Position numbers and translations under genes: made by a program
The notes under the pieces: generated by a model
Databases searched by the model: none
Told to the model about the DNA's origin: nothing
The model's input: only the letters and a program-made list of their open reading frames with translations
In this document: positions 27,280 to 36,566 of the stretch, one piece after another
Position numbering within the stretch: the stretch's first letter is position 1
How the letters are laid out: every line of letters begins with the position of its first letter
Source: Aliiglaciecola sp. LCG003
Lineage (GTDB): Bacteria; Pseudomonadota; Gammaproteobacteria; Enterobacterales; Alteromonadaceae
Length of the DNA: 64,000 bases
NCBI RefSeq assembly: GCF_030316135.1
Contig: NZ_CP128185.1
Coordinates: forward strand, 186,001-250,000
Direction: 5' to 3'

Positions 27280-28035
27280 ATGTACCGCAGCAAATACTCT
27301 AGCCTATTAGAAAACCCAGAAATACTGGATTATGGCGCCTATCTTCAATGTGATTCGTTGTTAAAGTGTCAAAAACCCCTGGATACCTTGTGTAATGGTG
27401 ATGAACTTCAGTTTCAAATTGTCCATCAGGTAGAAGAACTCTGGATGAAGCTGATGGTTTATACTTTGATTGATGTGCTTGAGTATATGCAACAGGAACA
27501 GAGTCATCGGGTAATAACCTTGATGAAGCGTGTGCATATGCTGCAAAAAATGATGATCGAACAAATGGATTTGTTAGAGACAATGTCGCCCAAAGAGTAT
27601 CAGCAAATACGTCTACAATTAGGCAATGGAAGTGGGCAAGAATCTCCCGGTTTTAGGATCTTATTGAAAATTCCGAGCGATTTGTGGAGCGTATTTAGTC
27701 AGCATTATGTGCAAGGTAGAGATAGCTCAATCGAAGCGATTTATGATAGCCAATATAAACATGATGACAGCTATGTTATAGCTGAATCTTTGGTCGAATT
27801 TGACGAGCTGTTACAAAAATTCCGCTTGCAACATATGTTGCTCATTCAACGCTCCATCGGTATGGACTCGCGTTCTCTCAAAGGTAGACCTGTAGAGATG
27901 CTCAAGTCGGGTGCAAAACATCAATTTTTCCCTGAGCTATGGCAAATCAGGAATCAAATGACAGATACGTGGGGGCAATCCTATGGGAAAGTTCGAGATT
28001 CGCTACTTGATGATAAGCAGGCTGAAGCTAAATGA
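27280..28035 (+). CDS. kynA: Tryptophan 2,3-dioxygenase family protein, short divergent form
   Basis: A 251-residue heme dioxygenase-like protein, first step of tryptophan degradation to N-formylkynurenine. The opening EILDYGAYLQCDSLL, the block HQVEELWMKLM (49-59), Arg126 in GFRILL and His185 in RLQHMLLIQR (the expected heme ligand) follow the family, as does FFPELWQIRNQM near the end. Two usual features differ. The His pair before DE is Asn39-Gly40, and the GTGGS loop that contacts the substrate carboxylate is absent, replaced by SRSLKGRPVEML. It starts a two-gene operon with the kynureninase-like gene (4-nt overlap). Function is supported by context more than by active-site identity. Confidence 0.72.
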   Translation: MYRSKYSSLLENPEILDYGAYLQCDSLLKCQKPLDTLCNGDELQFQIVHQVEELWMKLMVYTLIDVLEYMQQEQSHRVITLMKRVHMLQKMMIEQMDLLETMSPKEYQQIRLQLGNGSGQESPGFRILLKIPSDLWSVFSQHYVQGRDSSIEAIYDSQYKHDDSYVIAESLVEFDELLQKFRLQHMLLIQRSIGMDSRSLKGRPVEMLKSGAKHQFFPELWQIRNQMTDTWGQSYGKVRDSLLDDKQAEAK

Positions 28036-29141
28036 GTTATAACGACCGCTTTGATATGCCAGACAAGCCTTACTTTTTGAGTCATTCTGTGGGCTGTCTG
28101 AGCAAAGCTTCGCAGTGTAGTTTGGCGGAAAACTTTCTAAATCCATGGAAAAAGTCAGGAGGGGAAGCCTGGCATCCTTGGATGACGGTTATCAAAGACT
28201 TCAATGAGGCCTTAGCACTATTATTTAATGCTAAGGCTGCTGACTTTTGTCCTCAGACCAATCTCTCTAGTGGCTTCAGCAAGTTTTTACTGTCAATGCC
28301 CGCACCCTCACCCAAACGCAACAAAGTATTAATGCATCATGATGCCTTTCCGTCTATGGGGTTTGTGGTCAAAGGACTGCAGGCTATGGGTTTAGAGTTG
28401 CTATTGATCGATTCCAAATACAGTGCCGATGATATTAAAAGCTGGGAGCAGCATATCGACAGTCAGATACTATGTGCGCTGGTAACCCATGTGCACTCTA
28501 ATACTGGCATAGTGTCTCCGGTGGAGGATATTGTTAAATTGTGTCGCCAGTTTGACGTGCTGGCTGCAGTGGATATAGCGCAGTCCGCTGGTGTGATAAA
28601 TATTGATCTTACTCAATGGTCTGCCGATGTTGTGTTTGGTTCATGTGTTAAATGGTTATGCGGTGGTCCGGGCGCGGGATTTATGTGGATCAATCCTGAT
28701 TTAATTGGGCAGCTTAATCCAGTAGATGTGGGTTGGTTCTCCCACCAAAACCCATTTGAGATGGATATCGAGCATTTACAGTATGCTGATAATGCTAGTC
28801 GCTTCTGGGGAGGCACACCAAGTATTGCACCCTATGCATTGGCGTTAGGCGGAGTGAAAACAATTTTGGATATTGGCGTAGAGCAGGTATATGCCCATAA
28901 CCGTCAGTTGTTATCAGGACTAGTCGAAGTCATTCAACCGCACCTAATATCAGCAATTAATTTGGCTAACATCGGTGGAACTCTGTGTGCCCAATTGTCA
29001 GACAAAAAGCTGCAGCAAGTGTGTCAAAATCTAGATCATATGCAGTGCTTTTATGATCAGCGTGGTCAAACTATTCGGCTATCTTTTCATATATATAACA
29101 GCGAACAAGATATGGCGGTTGTAGCGCAAGCATTCGGTTAG
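28032..29141 (+). CDS. kynU: Kynureninase-like PLP enzyme (class V aminotransferase fold)
   Basis: A 369-residue fold-type-I PLP enzyme. The cofactor region reads AVDIAQSAGVINIDL (Asp for the pyridine nitrogen) and later FGSCVKWLCGGPGAGF, where Lys207 should form the Schiff base. This matches the SHSAG and YK-x-LNGGPG pattern of kynureninases. The N-terminus YFLSHSVGCLSKAS also fits. It cleaves kynurenine to anthranilate and alanine if this assignment is right. It overlaps the dioxygenase gene by ATGA. No kynurenine formamidase (kynB) is present, so that step must be encoded elsewhere. Another class V enzyme is possible, but the operon argues for kynureninase. Confidence 0.75.
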   Translation: MSYNDRFDMPDKPYFLSHSVGCLSKASQCSLAENFLNPWKKSGGEAWHPWMTVIKDFNEALALLFNAKAADFCPQTNLSSGFSKFLLSMPAPSPKRNKVLMHHDAFPSMGFVVKGLQAMGLELLLIDSKYSADDIKSWEQHIDSQILCALVTHVHSNTGIVSPVEDIVKLCRQFDVLAAVDIAQSAGVINIDLTQWSADVVFGSCVKWLCGGPGAGFMWINPDLIGQLNPVDVGWFSHQNPFEMDIEHLQYADNASRFWGGTPSIAPYALALGGVKTILDIGVEQVYAHNRQLLSGLVEVIQPHLISAINLANIGGTLCAQLSDKKLQQVCQNLDHMQCFYDQRGQTIRLSFHIYNSEQDMAVVAQAFG

Positions 29142-29148
29142 CGCTGAA

Positions 29149-30798
29149 TTAATGGTTAACCGTAGTGTATTGTGCGTCAATATTAGTCATATATTCATCC
29201 ATTCTGCCTTGTTGGCGACTGGTCAAGGGAAGAGATTCAAGCAAGCCTTTGCTTTTGTCTAAGTACAGAATGTGTTCTTCACTGAGCTGGGTTTCATCGA
29301 CCAATTTGGCCAGCACTTTTAAGATGCTTAGGGCAATATTCGGATTGTTGGGTGACAAGGTGAATGTTTGAATCAACAGGTTGAATGCGGCATCGTAGCG
29401 TTTACTTTTATAATGATTTGATGCCATTTCACCTAGCTCTTTGGGTGAGTAATGAATGTCTTTTCGCTCTTGCGATTCCTGCTCAAGATACTCATTGATT
29501 ACTTGTCCTAAAAATGAGTCTCCTTCTATCTGCTGCTTAATCGTATCCAGCAGTTTCAGTGCATCTTCCCAGTAGCCCATTTCGTGAAATGCTTTAACTT
29601 TATCTAAGTTGTCTTCGATTGAAGCTGTGGGAGTTAAATTTATATTTTCTTTGAGTAAAGTTTCAGCCGATTTCTTGTCATTTTTCAAATTGAACATGCG
29701 GGCTGAAATAACCACTAGTTTGTCTTTAAAGTCTTTGTTAGCCCCGTGTTCATTGACAAATAAATTAATGTCTCGCTCAGTCTTCAAAATAAGTTTGTTG
29801 GCTTCTTCACCATTTAAAGAGGCCGCCAAGTCGATAGCCGAACGAATAACATTCAGGGTTAGATCGGGGGAGTCGTGGATAGAATTTTTGGCAAATTTGG
29901 CCATATTCATGGTCGCCGTATATTGGCCTTTTTTATCATGATTAAGTCTGGCTAGATTCCATGATTTCTTATTTCGGTCGATATTACGAGGAGCAAGTTG
30001 GGTGGCTTGTTGGATAATTTCGTAGCCTTTGGCGTAATCTTCTTTGGCAATATAATATTCTGCTAAAATATCGAATGTAGTAAAGCGGGTATCGTCACGG
30101 TCGAGTAACTCTGCTGTGAGCTCTTCGGCTTCAGCTAATTTTTCCTGCTTGAGCAGGGCGCGCGCGATACTGACTTTTACCCAGCCATAGTTATATTGGG
30201 TTGCGAGGTTTTTGTAGAATGTCTCGGCTTGTGAATATTCCATTAATAGCATTAAACAATTACCAATCATGCGATTAATTTGCGGATGATAAGCACTCAA
30301 TTCTTGGCCTTTTAACTGACGTTCTGCGTAATAGATAGCAGTTGTATATTCACCTTGATCCATACAATAGCTCAGTTTGTATAGTTTTTGTTTTATATTG
30401 AACAGGTAATTAAAGCGTTTTTCAATTCGTTTACGATCTAAAGGTTTCACCCAAAAGTCGCTTGGCTGCAATTCAACAACACAGTTCACCAACGTCATGG
30501 ACGTGTCAGCACTTAGAAAGATAACTAAAGTTGTTTTAGAGATATAGCCTTTAAGTTTCATCTCCTCCAGTAAGTTAAAGCCGTCTTTATCGCTACGTAT
30601 ATCAAAAGAAATCAAAACAACGTCAAACTTGGTTTGTTCACACAACGTCAGCGCATAATAGGCGTTTTCGGCGCTTTTAAACTTGCGCACTCCCAAATCG
30701 ACTAAGGCTGATTGAATGGTGTCATGGACTAAGGTTTGTCCATCGATAACAAGTACATTGAGTTCGTCTCGAGACGCTTGCGGTGGGATTGCTAACAC
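29149..30798 (-). CDS. Degenerate receiver domain fused to TPR repeats
   Basis: A 549-residue protein starting at GTG. Residues about 13-130 form a response-regulator receiver fold, and residues about 140-530 are tetratricopeptide-like helical repeats (for example AEAEELTAELLDRDD and YDAAFNLLIQTFTLSPNNP). The receiver lacks the phosphorylation machinery: the acidic pair is Asp19-Gly20, and the phospho-acceptor strand is VLISFDIRSDKDG with Ser64 where relatives with the DYNLGxGxDG pattern have Asp. Lys118 in FWVKPL is kept. It probably works as a scaffold through protein contacts rather than phosphorylation. It is transcribed alone, converging on kynU with a 7-nt gap. Confidence 0.8.
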   Translation of the reverse strand: MLAIPPQASRDELNVLVIDGQTLVHDTIQSALVDLGVRKFKSAENAYYALTLCEQTKFDVVLISFDIRSDKDGFNLLEEMKLKGYISKTTLVIFLSADTSMTLVNCVVELQPSDFWVKPLDRKRIEKRFNYLFNIKQKLYKLSYCMDQGEYTTAIYYAERQLKGQELSAYHPQINRMIGNCLMLLMEYSQAETFYKNLATQYNYGWVKVSIARALLKQEKLAEAEELTAELLDRDDTRFTTFDILAEYYIAKEDYAKGYEIIQQATQLAPRNIDRNKKSWNLARLNHDKKGQYTATMNMAKFAKNSIHDSPDLTLNVIRSAIDLAASLNGEEANKLILKTERDINLFVNEHGANKDFKDKLVVISARMFNLKNDKKSAETLLKENINLTPTASIEDNLDKVKAFHEMGYWEDALKLLDTIKQQIEGDSFLGQVINEYLEQESQERKDIHYSPKELGEMASNHYKSKRYDAAFNLLIQTFTLSPNNPNIALSILKVLAKLVDETQLSEEHILYLDKSKGLLESLPLTSRQQGRMDEYMTNIDAQYTTVNH

Positions 30799-30931
30799 GA
30801 AATATATTCCATTATGGTTGGTAGCTGGCAGATGACGAATAAATAAAGGTTGTTACTCTGGAACCGTCTGCCAGCGATATCATTGCCCAAGATGACAATA
30901 TTTTCAAGCTCCTTCCTTGGAGTAAACTGGT

Positions 30932-32386
30932 TTATCTCTCCTTTTGCTGCCTGGGTGTATGCCGTTGGTTGTTCGCCGGACTGCGTTGGGGCGAAGAGGA
31001 TTTGCTATGGCTAATGGTTGAGCGTACTCGCGATGGTGGACGAATTTGCTGAGTCGGGGCAGTCGTTTTTTGCTGCCTCATGTAAGTTTTTGGTTGATTA
31101 TCGGTCTGGACGGCGGTGGTTTTTTGCTTTATCGGTTGCACGGCATGCGCTTTAGGGGGCGAAATAACATTATTGCGACTTTCTGCACTTACCTGACGGC
31201 GCTTATCAATTTGCTGAATATTTGTATCTGTTTGTCTCGACTCACGTTGCTTCGCTGTTACCTCTGCACGCTGATGCTTGACTCTTTGCTCGCTGAAGCG
31301 TTGCTTTGATGCTGCATCAGTGCGCTGCTGGACTCTGTGTTCACCAAGGCGTTGCTTGGTTCTTTTGGCGTCTAGTTGGCTGTTTTGCGCTTTTAGATTG
31401 CGAGTTCTGCTTACCACCTTGTCCGTTTGCACTTTGTTACGCACGTTTTGGCTATCACGGAAGCCTTCTCGTCTATATACAGTCTTAGGAGTGTGCTGGT
31501 TGTAACGCACCCCTCGTCTATGTTGTGGATCATGTTGCCAGCGTTGGTATTCATGACTTTTAACCCGCTTTATGCCATCTTCAATGCGCCCAGGACGTCG
31601 CGGATAATAATGACTTACTACGGTATATCGGTTACGCCACTGAAAACCGCCATAAAATACGCTATGCCGAACATAAACACGGGGGCTCCAATATAGGCCT
31701 GCATGCCAATAATAATGAGTTGGTCTATGCCAGTAGTAGGGAGGATAGTCATGCCACCCCCAGTTACCATATACGACCCGGGTGTCATAGTATGGAATAT
31801 AGATGACTTCTCTATTTACCGGCTCGATAATGATATCGTCATCCTGTTCGACCACTTCAATATATTTACTGTTGCTCAATGTTCCCTGGGCATAAGCCTT
31901 TTGTCGCAAGGTTTGAATACTGGCTAATACTTGTTCTTCATTGACTAAAAAAGCATCCCCAAGATCCTGTAGCCAATTTAAATCATCAGTGATTTGCTGT
32001 AACAAGTCGTTAAATGGCACTAGTGCTTTTACACTTGGATCCCAATCTTGTTCTTCCACTGCTTGTAAGGCACTTTCCTCATCTAAATCGAGGTTGTCTG
32101 CGCGCCATCGCGCTGCCTGAATCACTTCCAAAGGATAAGTGGAGGCTACCAAGATGTGCGATAAAACCGAGTCTGGATACAATGCGATGGGTGCTAATAG
32201 CTGATCAAGCTCTGCTTGATTTAGACTATAAGGTGTCTGCGTTTCTTCTGTGGCACGATTTTGCTGGTCAGAAACTGGTTCAACGGATATCACATTGTTC
32301 GCTTGTTTAGCTTGGGCCAAGTTTGCAGCCAATGGACCCGTCAGTCCCATCACACATAAGTACATTAATAACTTTTTGCTTTGCAT
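30932..32386 (-). CDS. DUF3300 domain protein, exported
   Basis: I choose the ATG at 32386 (484 residues), which has GAGGAG 7 nt upstream and begins with a signal peptide (MQSKKLLMYLCVMGLTGPLAA, cleavage near AQAKQ). A longer frame to 32521 adds 45 unlikely residues. The DUF3300 core is at about 50-200, with LDQLLAPIALYPDSVLSHIL and STYPLEVIQAARW. A Tyr/Trp/His-rich middle (YPPYYWHRPTHYYWHAG) follows. The C-terminal 180 residues are Arg/Gln/Lys-rich and of low complexity, with repeats such as KQR-xxEHRVQQR and KQRFSEQRVKHQR. It is probably periplasmic; function unknown. Confidence 0.82.
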   Translation of the reverse strand: MQSKKLLMYLCVMGLTGPLAANLAQAKQANNVISVEPVSDQQNRATEETQTPYSLNQAELDQLLAPIALYPDSVLSHILVASTYPLEVIQAARWRADNLDLDEESALQAVEEQDWDPSVKALVPFNDLLQQITDDLNWLQDLGDAFLVNEEQVLASIQTLRQKAYAQGTLSNSKYIEVVEQDDDIIIEPVNREVIYIPYYDTRVVYGNWGWHDYPPYYWHRPTHYYWHAGLYWSPRVYVRHSVFYGGFQWRNRYTVVSHYYPRRPGRIEDGIKRVKSHEYQRWQHDPQHRRGVRYNQHTPKTVYRREGFRDSQNVRNKVQTDKVVSRTRNLKAQNSQLDAKRTKQRLGEHRVQQRTDAASKQRFSEQRVKHQRAEVTAKQRESRQTDTNIQQIDKRRQVSAESRNNVISPPKAHAVQPIKQKTTAVQTDNQPKTYMRQQKTTAPTQQIRPPSRVRSTISHSKSSSPQRSPANNQRHTPRQQKER

Positions 32387-32604
32387 GGCAATCTCCTCAT
32401 TACATAACGTACTTATAAAGGACTTGGCCTTAACCTTAGCTGAACCAATCTTGACTGGGGAAAATATTTTGTTTTTCAGTTTTGCTATGAAAAATACCAT
32501 AAAAGCGCATTTCGTCGGCAACTAGATTTTAGGCGGCTGGAAACGGGAGGGTTGTTAGGGCCAATAAAATGGTGTGACCCCAGCAGATTAATGGGTAGAC
32601 AAGC

Positions 32605-32633
32605 ACAAAAAAGCCAAACATCTTGTTTGGCTT
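32605..32633 (-). terminator. Rho-independent terminator of ribA
   Basis: A perfect 10-bp stem (AAGCCAAACA / TGTTTGGCTT) with a 3-nt loop is followed on the minus strand by six T. It lies about 20 nt after the ribA stop. Confidence 0.9.
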
Positions 32634-32654
32634 ATTGGTGTGGCTGTTGGTGGA

Positions 32655-33278
32655 TTATTTTTTAAACAGGTGGGGATCGAATTGATGTCCTAATTTTTCC
32701 GTTTTGGTGCGCAAATAGTCACGATTGTCGTCGGTCATGCCGTGATCGATTGGGGTACGACTAACCACATTAATGCCCATTTCTTCCAGCGCGGCTCGCT
32801 TCTTAGGATTGTTGGTCATCAATGACACCTTATTTACCTGCAAGGTATCTAGCATCAATTTACAAATGGCATAATCGCGCATATCTGCGTCAAACCCTAA
32901 GTGCTCGTTTGCTTCAACCGTATCCATACCACTGTCTTGCAACTTGTAAGCACGGATTTTATTCAATAAGCCTATGCCTCGACCTTCTTGGCGCAAATAC
33001 AGCAGTACGCCTTTTTTGTTTTCGACCATGTTCTGCATTGCTTTTTCCAATTGGAAGCCACAATCACAACGGGTGCTAAATAAGGCATCACCAGTAAGGC
33101 ACTCGGAGTGGATCCTGACGGGGATCACTTCATTATTTTGCCATTCACCATATGACAAGGCTACATGCTCTTGCTGCGAATCCACTTCAACAAATCCATG
33201 GATGGTAAATTTGCCAAAGCGGGTGGGCAACTTAGCAGAACTTACATACTCAAATTTATTTGAAGGATCACTGTTCAC
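32655..33278 (-). CDS. ribA: GTP cyclohydrolase II
   Basis: A 207-residue enzyme of normal size that opens the GTP ring to start riboflavin synthesis. The zinc site is SECLTGDALFSTRCDCG (three Cys), the nucleotide and catalytic loop is LRQEGRGIGLLNKIRAYKLQ, and VSLMTNNPKKRAALEEMGI closes the substrate pocket. The start is a GTG, with an alternative only further in. The gene stands alone between the DUF3300 gene and the GGDEF-EAL gene and ends in a strong terminator. The stand-alone form, not fused to RibB, is usual for gammaproteobacteria. Confidence 0.95.
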   Translation of the reverse strand: MNSDPSNKFEYVSSAKLPTRFGKFTIHGFVEVDSQQEHVALSYGEWQNNEVIPVRIHSECLTGDALFSTRCDCGFQLEKAMQNMVENKKGVLLYLRQEGRGIGLLNKIRAYKLQDSGMDTVEANEHLGFDADMRDYAICKLMLDTLQVNKVSLMTNNPKKRAALEEMGINVVSRTPIDHGMTDDNRDYLRTKTEKLGHQFDPHLFKK

Positions 33279-33352
33279 GCGTACTGGCCTTAAATTTCAA
33301 TAACAGACTACTTAGAAAGACAATATGGGCACGATTACCCTTTTTACAAGCT

Positions 33353-36259
33353 TTAGTTTATGGTTTTGCAAGGGACAAAATTTTCTAAGGGTGCAGGTTT
33401 AGCCACGCCATAACCTTGGGCGAAGTCTACGCCAATCTTACCTAGCTCTACCATAATTTCTTTAGACTCGACAAATTCAGCAACTGTGGTCATGGACATA
33501 GCTTTCGCAACATCTTTGATGGAGCAAACCATGGCCATGTCTACTGGGTCAATGAGTAAATCACGCACAAAACTGCCGTCAATTTTGACACAGTTAACCG
33601 GTAGATTCTTCAAATAACTATAAGAGGAGAAGCCGCTGCCAAAATCATCCAAGGCGAAAGTGCAACCTAGCTTGCGAAAGGTATTAATGAACCGCAGAGT
33701 TTCTTCCATTTTAACGATGGCCATACTTTCGGTGATCTCAAAACAAATTTTGTGGTGTGGAATATTGTATTTCTCAAAACCACTAAGTAAATGCATCTTA
33801 AGATCGTTGTCAGCTAAAGAGTGGCCGCTAAGGTTGATGTTACATCGCTCCAATTTGGCCAAATGGGCCGGCTTGGAAGACAGCCACTTAAATGTGTTTT
33901 GTATCACCCATTTGTCGATTTGCGCCGTCAGCCCATAGCGCTCTGCTGAGGGCAAAAATGCGGCAGGAGGGACTATTTCACCATCCGGGCCAACCATGCG
34001 CAGTAAAATCTCATAATGATATCCGTCGTTCACTTTGGATAGGGGATAATAATGTTGATAGTAAAGTACGAAATGATCGTTCTCTAATGCTTGGTTAATT
34101 TGCGAGACCCATTTCAATTCGGATTCATAACGTTGCATTTTATGGTCGCTAGCAGAGTAGACATGGAGTCGGTTTCGACCTTGCTCCTTCGCTACATAAC
34201 AGGCTCCATCTGCCATGCTCATGAGTTGCTCTGGGGTCTCAGCGCCATCATGCCAATCAACTAAACCTATGCTGATACCTGTGGTAAACATGCGATTTTC
34301 CCACACAAAACGAAACTCTTTTACAACATTTAGCACTTGGCTGGCCAGGAGATGGGCCGACTTTGTATTCTCAGCCTCAAGGATTACACCAAATTCGTCT
34401 CCACCTAAACGTGCTAGAACGCCCTTACCTGCTACCACATCGCTGAGTATTTGTGATAGTTGCTTTATCAATACATCGCCGGCTTTATGACCACAGGTAT
34501 CATTAACCACTTTAAATTGATCAAGGTCCATGTAGAGTAAGGTTAAATCTTGCTTCAATTGCTTTGCTCGTCGAATACCGTCCCGCAATTTTTGCTCAAA
34601 CTCACGGCGGTTATAAACACCGGTGAGTGAATCATGGGTGGCTAAATACTCTAGGCTGATACTGGATTGCTTTTTCTCTGTAACATCGAAAATCGATCCG
34701 AAGAAAAATTCATCGTCGCCATTACGGGTTAGTTGCACGGAAATGCAAAACCAAAATTCGCTGGCATCCCTGCGGATACCTTTTATCTCTCGACCAAGCA
34801 CCATTCCTTTATCAAATATTTCATTAAGTAATCCATCGCGCTGCTGTGGATTGGCATAGAGCTGCGACGTATCCTGCACTTCAGCCAACATTTGCGCTTC
34901 ATTTTCGAAGCCAAACAGCTGACACATGGCAGGATTAGTGGTGACTAACTTACCGTCTATGGTGGAGGTGTAGAGTCCTTCAGCGGAGTTTTTAAACAGA
35001 TCATAAAATTGACGTAAATCTGCTAAGGCTGTCTGCTGGTGCGTGTGTTGCACGCGAATGATGTTCTGTTCATGGCTCTCAATTGCAACTGCAATTAACA
35101 GCACGCCAGTCATCACAAGGAAAGAACTGATCAGATCATAGTCGACGGGAAGGACGGCGCCAGATAAATAAAGGCTTACATTTAACATACTGATTGCACT
35201 GATAATTAGCCATCCAAATATATAAAGTCGGTTGGCCAATGGGTGTTCACGATGGTGATAAATTAATGCTAACAATAAGTGCAACAGAACCGCGGCGGCC
35301 GTTAACGCCGAGGCGACTATAATCTGCCAGTAGCTATTTAAAGTGGGTGCAACCACCACCAGAGCTATTGCCATCATATAAGATATAAAACGCCAATAAA
35401 TGGGGACAGCCACAAGTAGGTTATGGGATACCTTTGCAGCGGTAAAAATGGTAATCGCAATTAATAAACTGCTGATGTGGGCGGAATAAGCCCCTAGGCC
35501 AGTTAGTTGAGTCACAACCCCGTTTATGTTTAAAAAAAGCATCAATAAACTGGCGTTGGCAATTGCAAACCAGAAGCGAGTGGGGCTTCGTAGAATTACG
35601 TAAGTAATTAAAAAATAGAAAAAAAGTATTGCTAATGCGCCGCTAATTACGCCGATAAAAGCTAATCGAAATTGCTCTTCAGCAATAAGTGCGTTTTCGC
35701 TCCAGAGATCCAATGCCACTGTGCTGGGTCCATCGTCTCTAATTCTTAAGTAAACTGAGACCAGTTGATTTTCATCAAGGGTTAACGGTAATACAAAATT
35801 GCGATGACTGAACGGGCGTTGGGTAATTTCCCGTTTGGCTCCCACTAAATAGGATTCTAGAATTCTATTTTTTTCATCCAAAATATAAGCATCTAGAAAA
35901 TTAATTGAAGGATTACCCACTACTACAAAATAGTTATTTCTTTTATTGTCGATATGTTCAAAGGAAAAGCGCACCCACATTGCTTGATTTTCACCCATCG
36001 GAGCGGTGTTCCAATTAGTGGTCCAACCTTGCATCGCCTGTACTTGTGAAAGTTGACTGCGTTTGTTGGTCAGCAAAACCTCAGAATAGGAGTGCAATTC
36101 AAGATGCTGGGTAGACTGCTCTAGCCTGATTGGCTTTTTATCAGCCACGTCCGCCCAGGCGTGTGACGACAGTGCTGCGAAGGCAATACATACTGCTAAG
36201 GAAAAAACTCTAACTAAATCCAATCTAACTGACCATCCATATTGTAGTGCTAGATCCAC
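33353..36259 (-). CDS. 7TMR-DISM, PAS, GGDEF and EAL membrane protein
   Basis: A 968-residue c-di-GMP enzyme with a GTG start. A signal peptide (to about 36) is followed by a 7TMR-DISM extracellular domain (about 45-190), seven membrane helices (about 198-395), a PAS domain (about 412-530), GGDEF (about 535-700) and EAL (about 715-965). The cyclase motif LGGDEFG is intact, while the inhibitory RxxD site is not (AGKG). The phosphodiesterase signature is largely intact: YEILLRM in place of EALLR, INLSGHSL, CFEITES, ALDDFGSGFSS, KIDGSFV and AEFVE. It could make, break or do both. The start follows the stop of the DUF3630-like gene by 1 nt, implying coupling. Confidence 0.9.
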   Translation of the reverse strand: MDLALQYGWSVRLDLVRVFSLAVCIAFAALSSHAWADVADKKPIRLEQSTQHLELHSYSEVLLTNKRSQLSQVQAMQGWTTNWNTAPMGENQAMWVRFSFEHIDNKRNNYFVVVGNPSINFLDAYILDEKNRILESYLVGAKREITQRPFSHRNFVLPLTLDENQLVSVYLRIRDDGPSTVALDLWSENALIAEEQFRLAFIGVISGALAILFFYFLITYVILRSPTRFWFAIANASLLMLFLNINGVVTQLTGLGAYSAHISSLLIAITIFTAAKVSHNLLVAVPIYWRFISYMMAIALVVVAPTLNSYWQIIVASALTAAAVLLHLLLALIYHHREHPLANRLYIFGWLIISAISMLNVSLYLSGAVLPVDYDLISSFLVMTGVLLIAVAIESHEQNIIRVQHTHQQTALADLRQFYDLFKNSAEGLYTSTIDGKLVTTNPAMCQLFGFENEAQMLAEVQDTSQLYANPQQRDGLLNEIFDKGMVLGREIKGIRRDASEFWFCISVQLTRNGDDEFFFGSIFDVTEKKQSSISLEYLATHDSLTGVYNRREFEQKLRDGIRRAKQLKQDLTLLYMDLDQFKVVNDTCGHKAGDVLIKQLSQILSDVVAGKGVLARLGGDEFGVILEAENTKSAHLLASQVLNVVKEFRFVWENRMFTTGISIGLVDWHDGAETPEQLMSMADGACYVAKEQGRNRLHVYSASDHKMQRYESELKWVSQINQALENDHFVLYYQHYYPLSKVNDGYHYEILLRMVGPDGEIVPPAAFLPSAERYGLTAQIDKWVIQNTFKWLSSKPAHLAKLERCNINLSGHSLADNDLKMHLLSGFEKYNIPHHKICFEITESMAIVKMEETLRFINTFRKLGCTFALDDFGSGFSSYSYLKNLPVNCVKIDGSFVRDLLIDPVDMAMVCSIKDVAKAMSMTTVAEFVESKEIMVELGKIGVDFAQGYGVAKPAPLENFVPCKTIN

Positions 36260-36260
36260 G

Positions 36261-36566
36261 CTAAATATTGTGAGATTGCAGATCTACTAGCAAGTTTAGC
36301 AATGATGTTTTGCTAACATTACTTAAAGATTCTATCCATATTGCCTCACAAGTGGCGTCATAACAAAGCATAAATGACCCTTCTTCGTAGATAAATTGAA
36401 TTTGTGCCCGGTCAGCTCCGTGACTCACCTCCTGAATGATGCAATTTGTTGATTTTATAAGCAATAATGCCCATTCTATAGTCACTTCCTGAGCGGGGAA
36501 AGGGGCTATTGATGAGACTAAATTTTCCCCTTCTAACTGCCATCTAGCAGAATTTAGCTGCTGCAT
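36261..36566 (-). CDS. Small uncharacterised protein (DUF3630-like)
   Basis: A 101-residue acidic protein without signal peptide or membrane helix. It resembles the small DUF3630 proteins of Alteromonadales and Vibrio, but from memory only. Two beta-rich halves are separated by a helix, and three Cys occur (CIIQE, CYDATCEA). Its first 13 nt overlap the end of selO, and its stop is 1 nt from the GGDEF-EAL start. So it is translated as part of a selO / small protein / GGDEF-EAL chain. Function unknown. Confidence 0.55.
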   Translation of the reverse strand: MQQLNSARWQLEGENLVSSIAPFPAQEVTIEWALLLIKSTNCIIQEVSHGADRAQIQFIYEEGSFMLCYDATCEAIWIESLSNVSKTSLLNLLVDLQSHNI

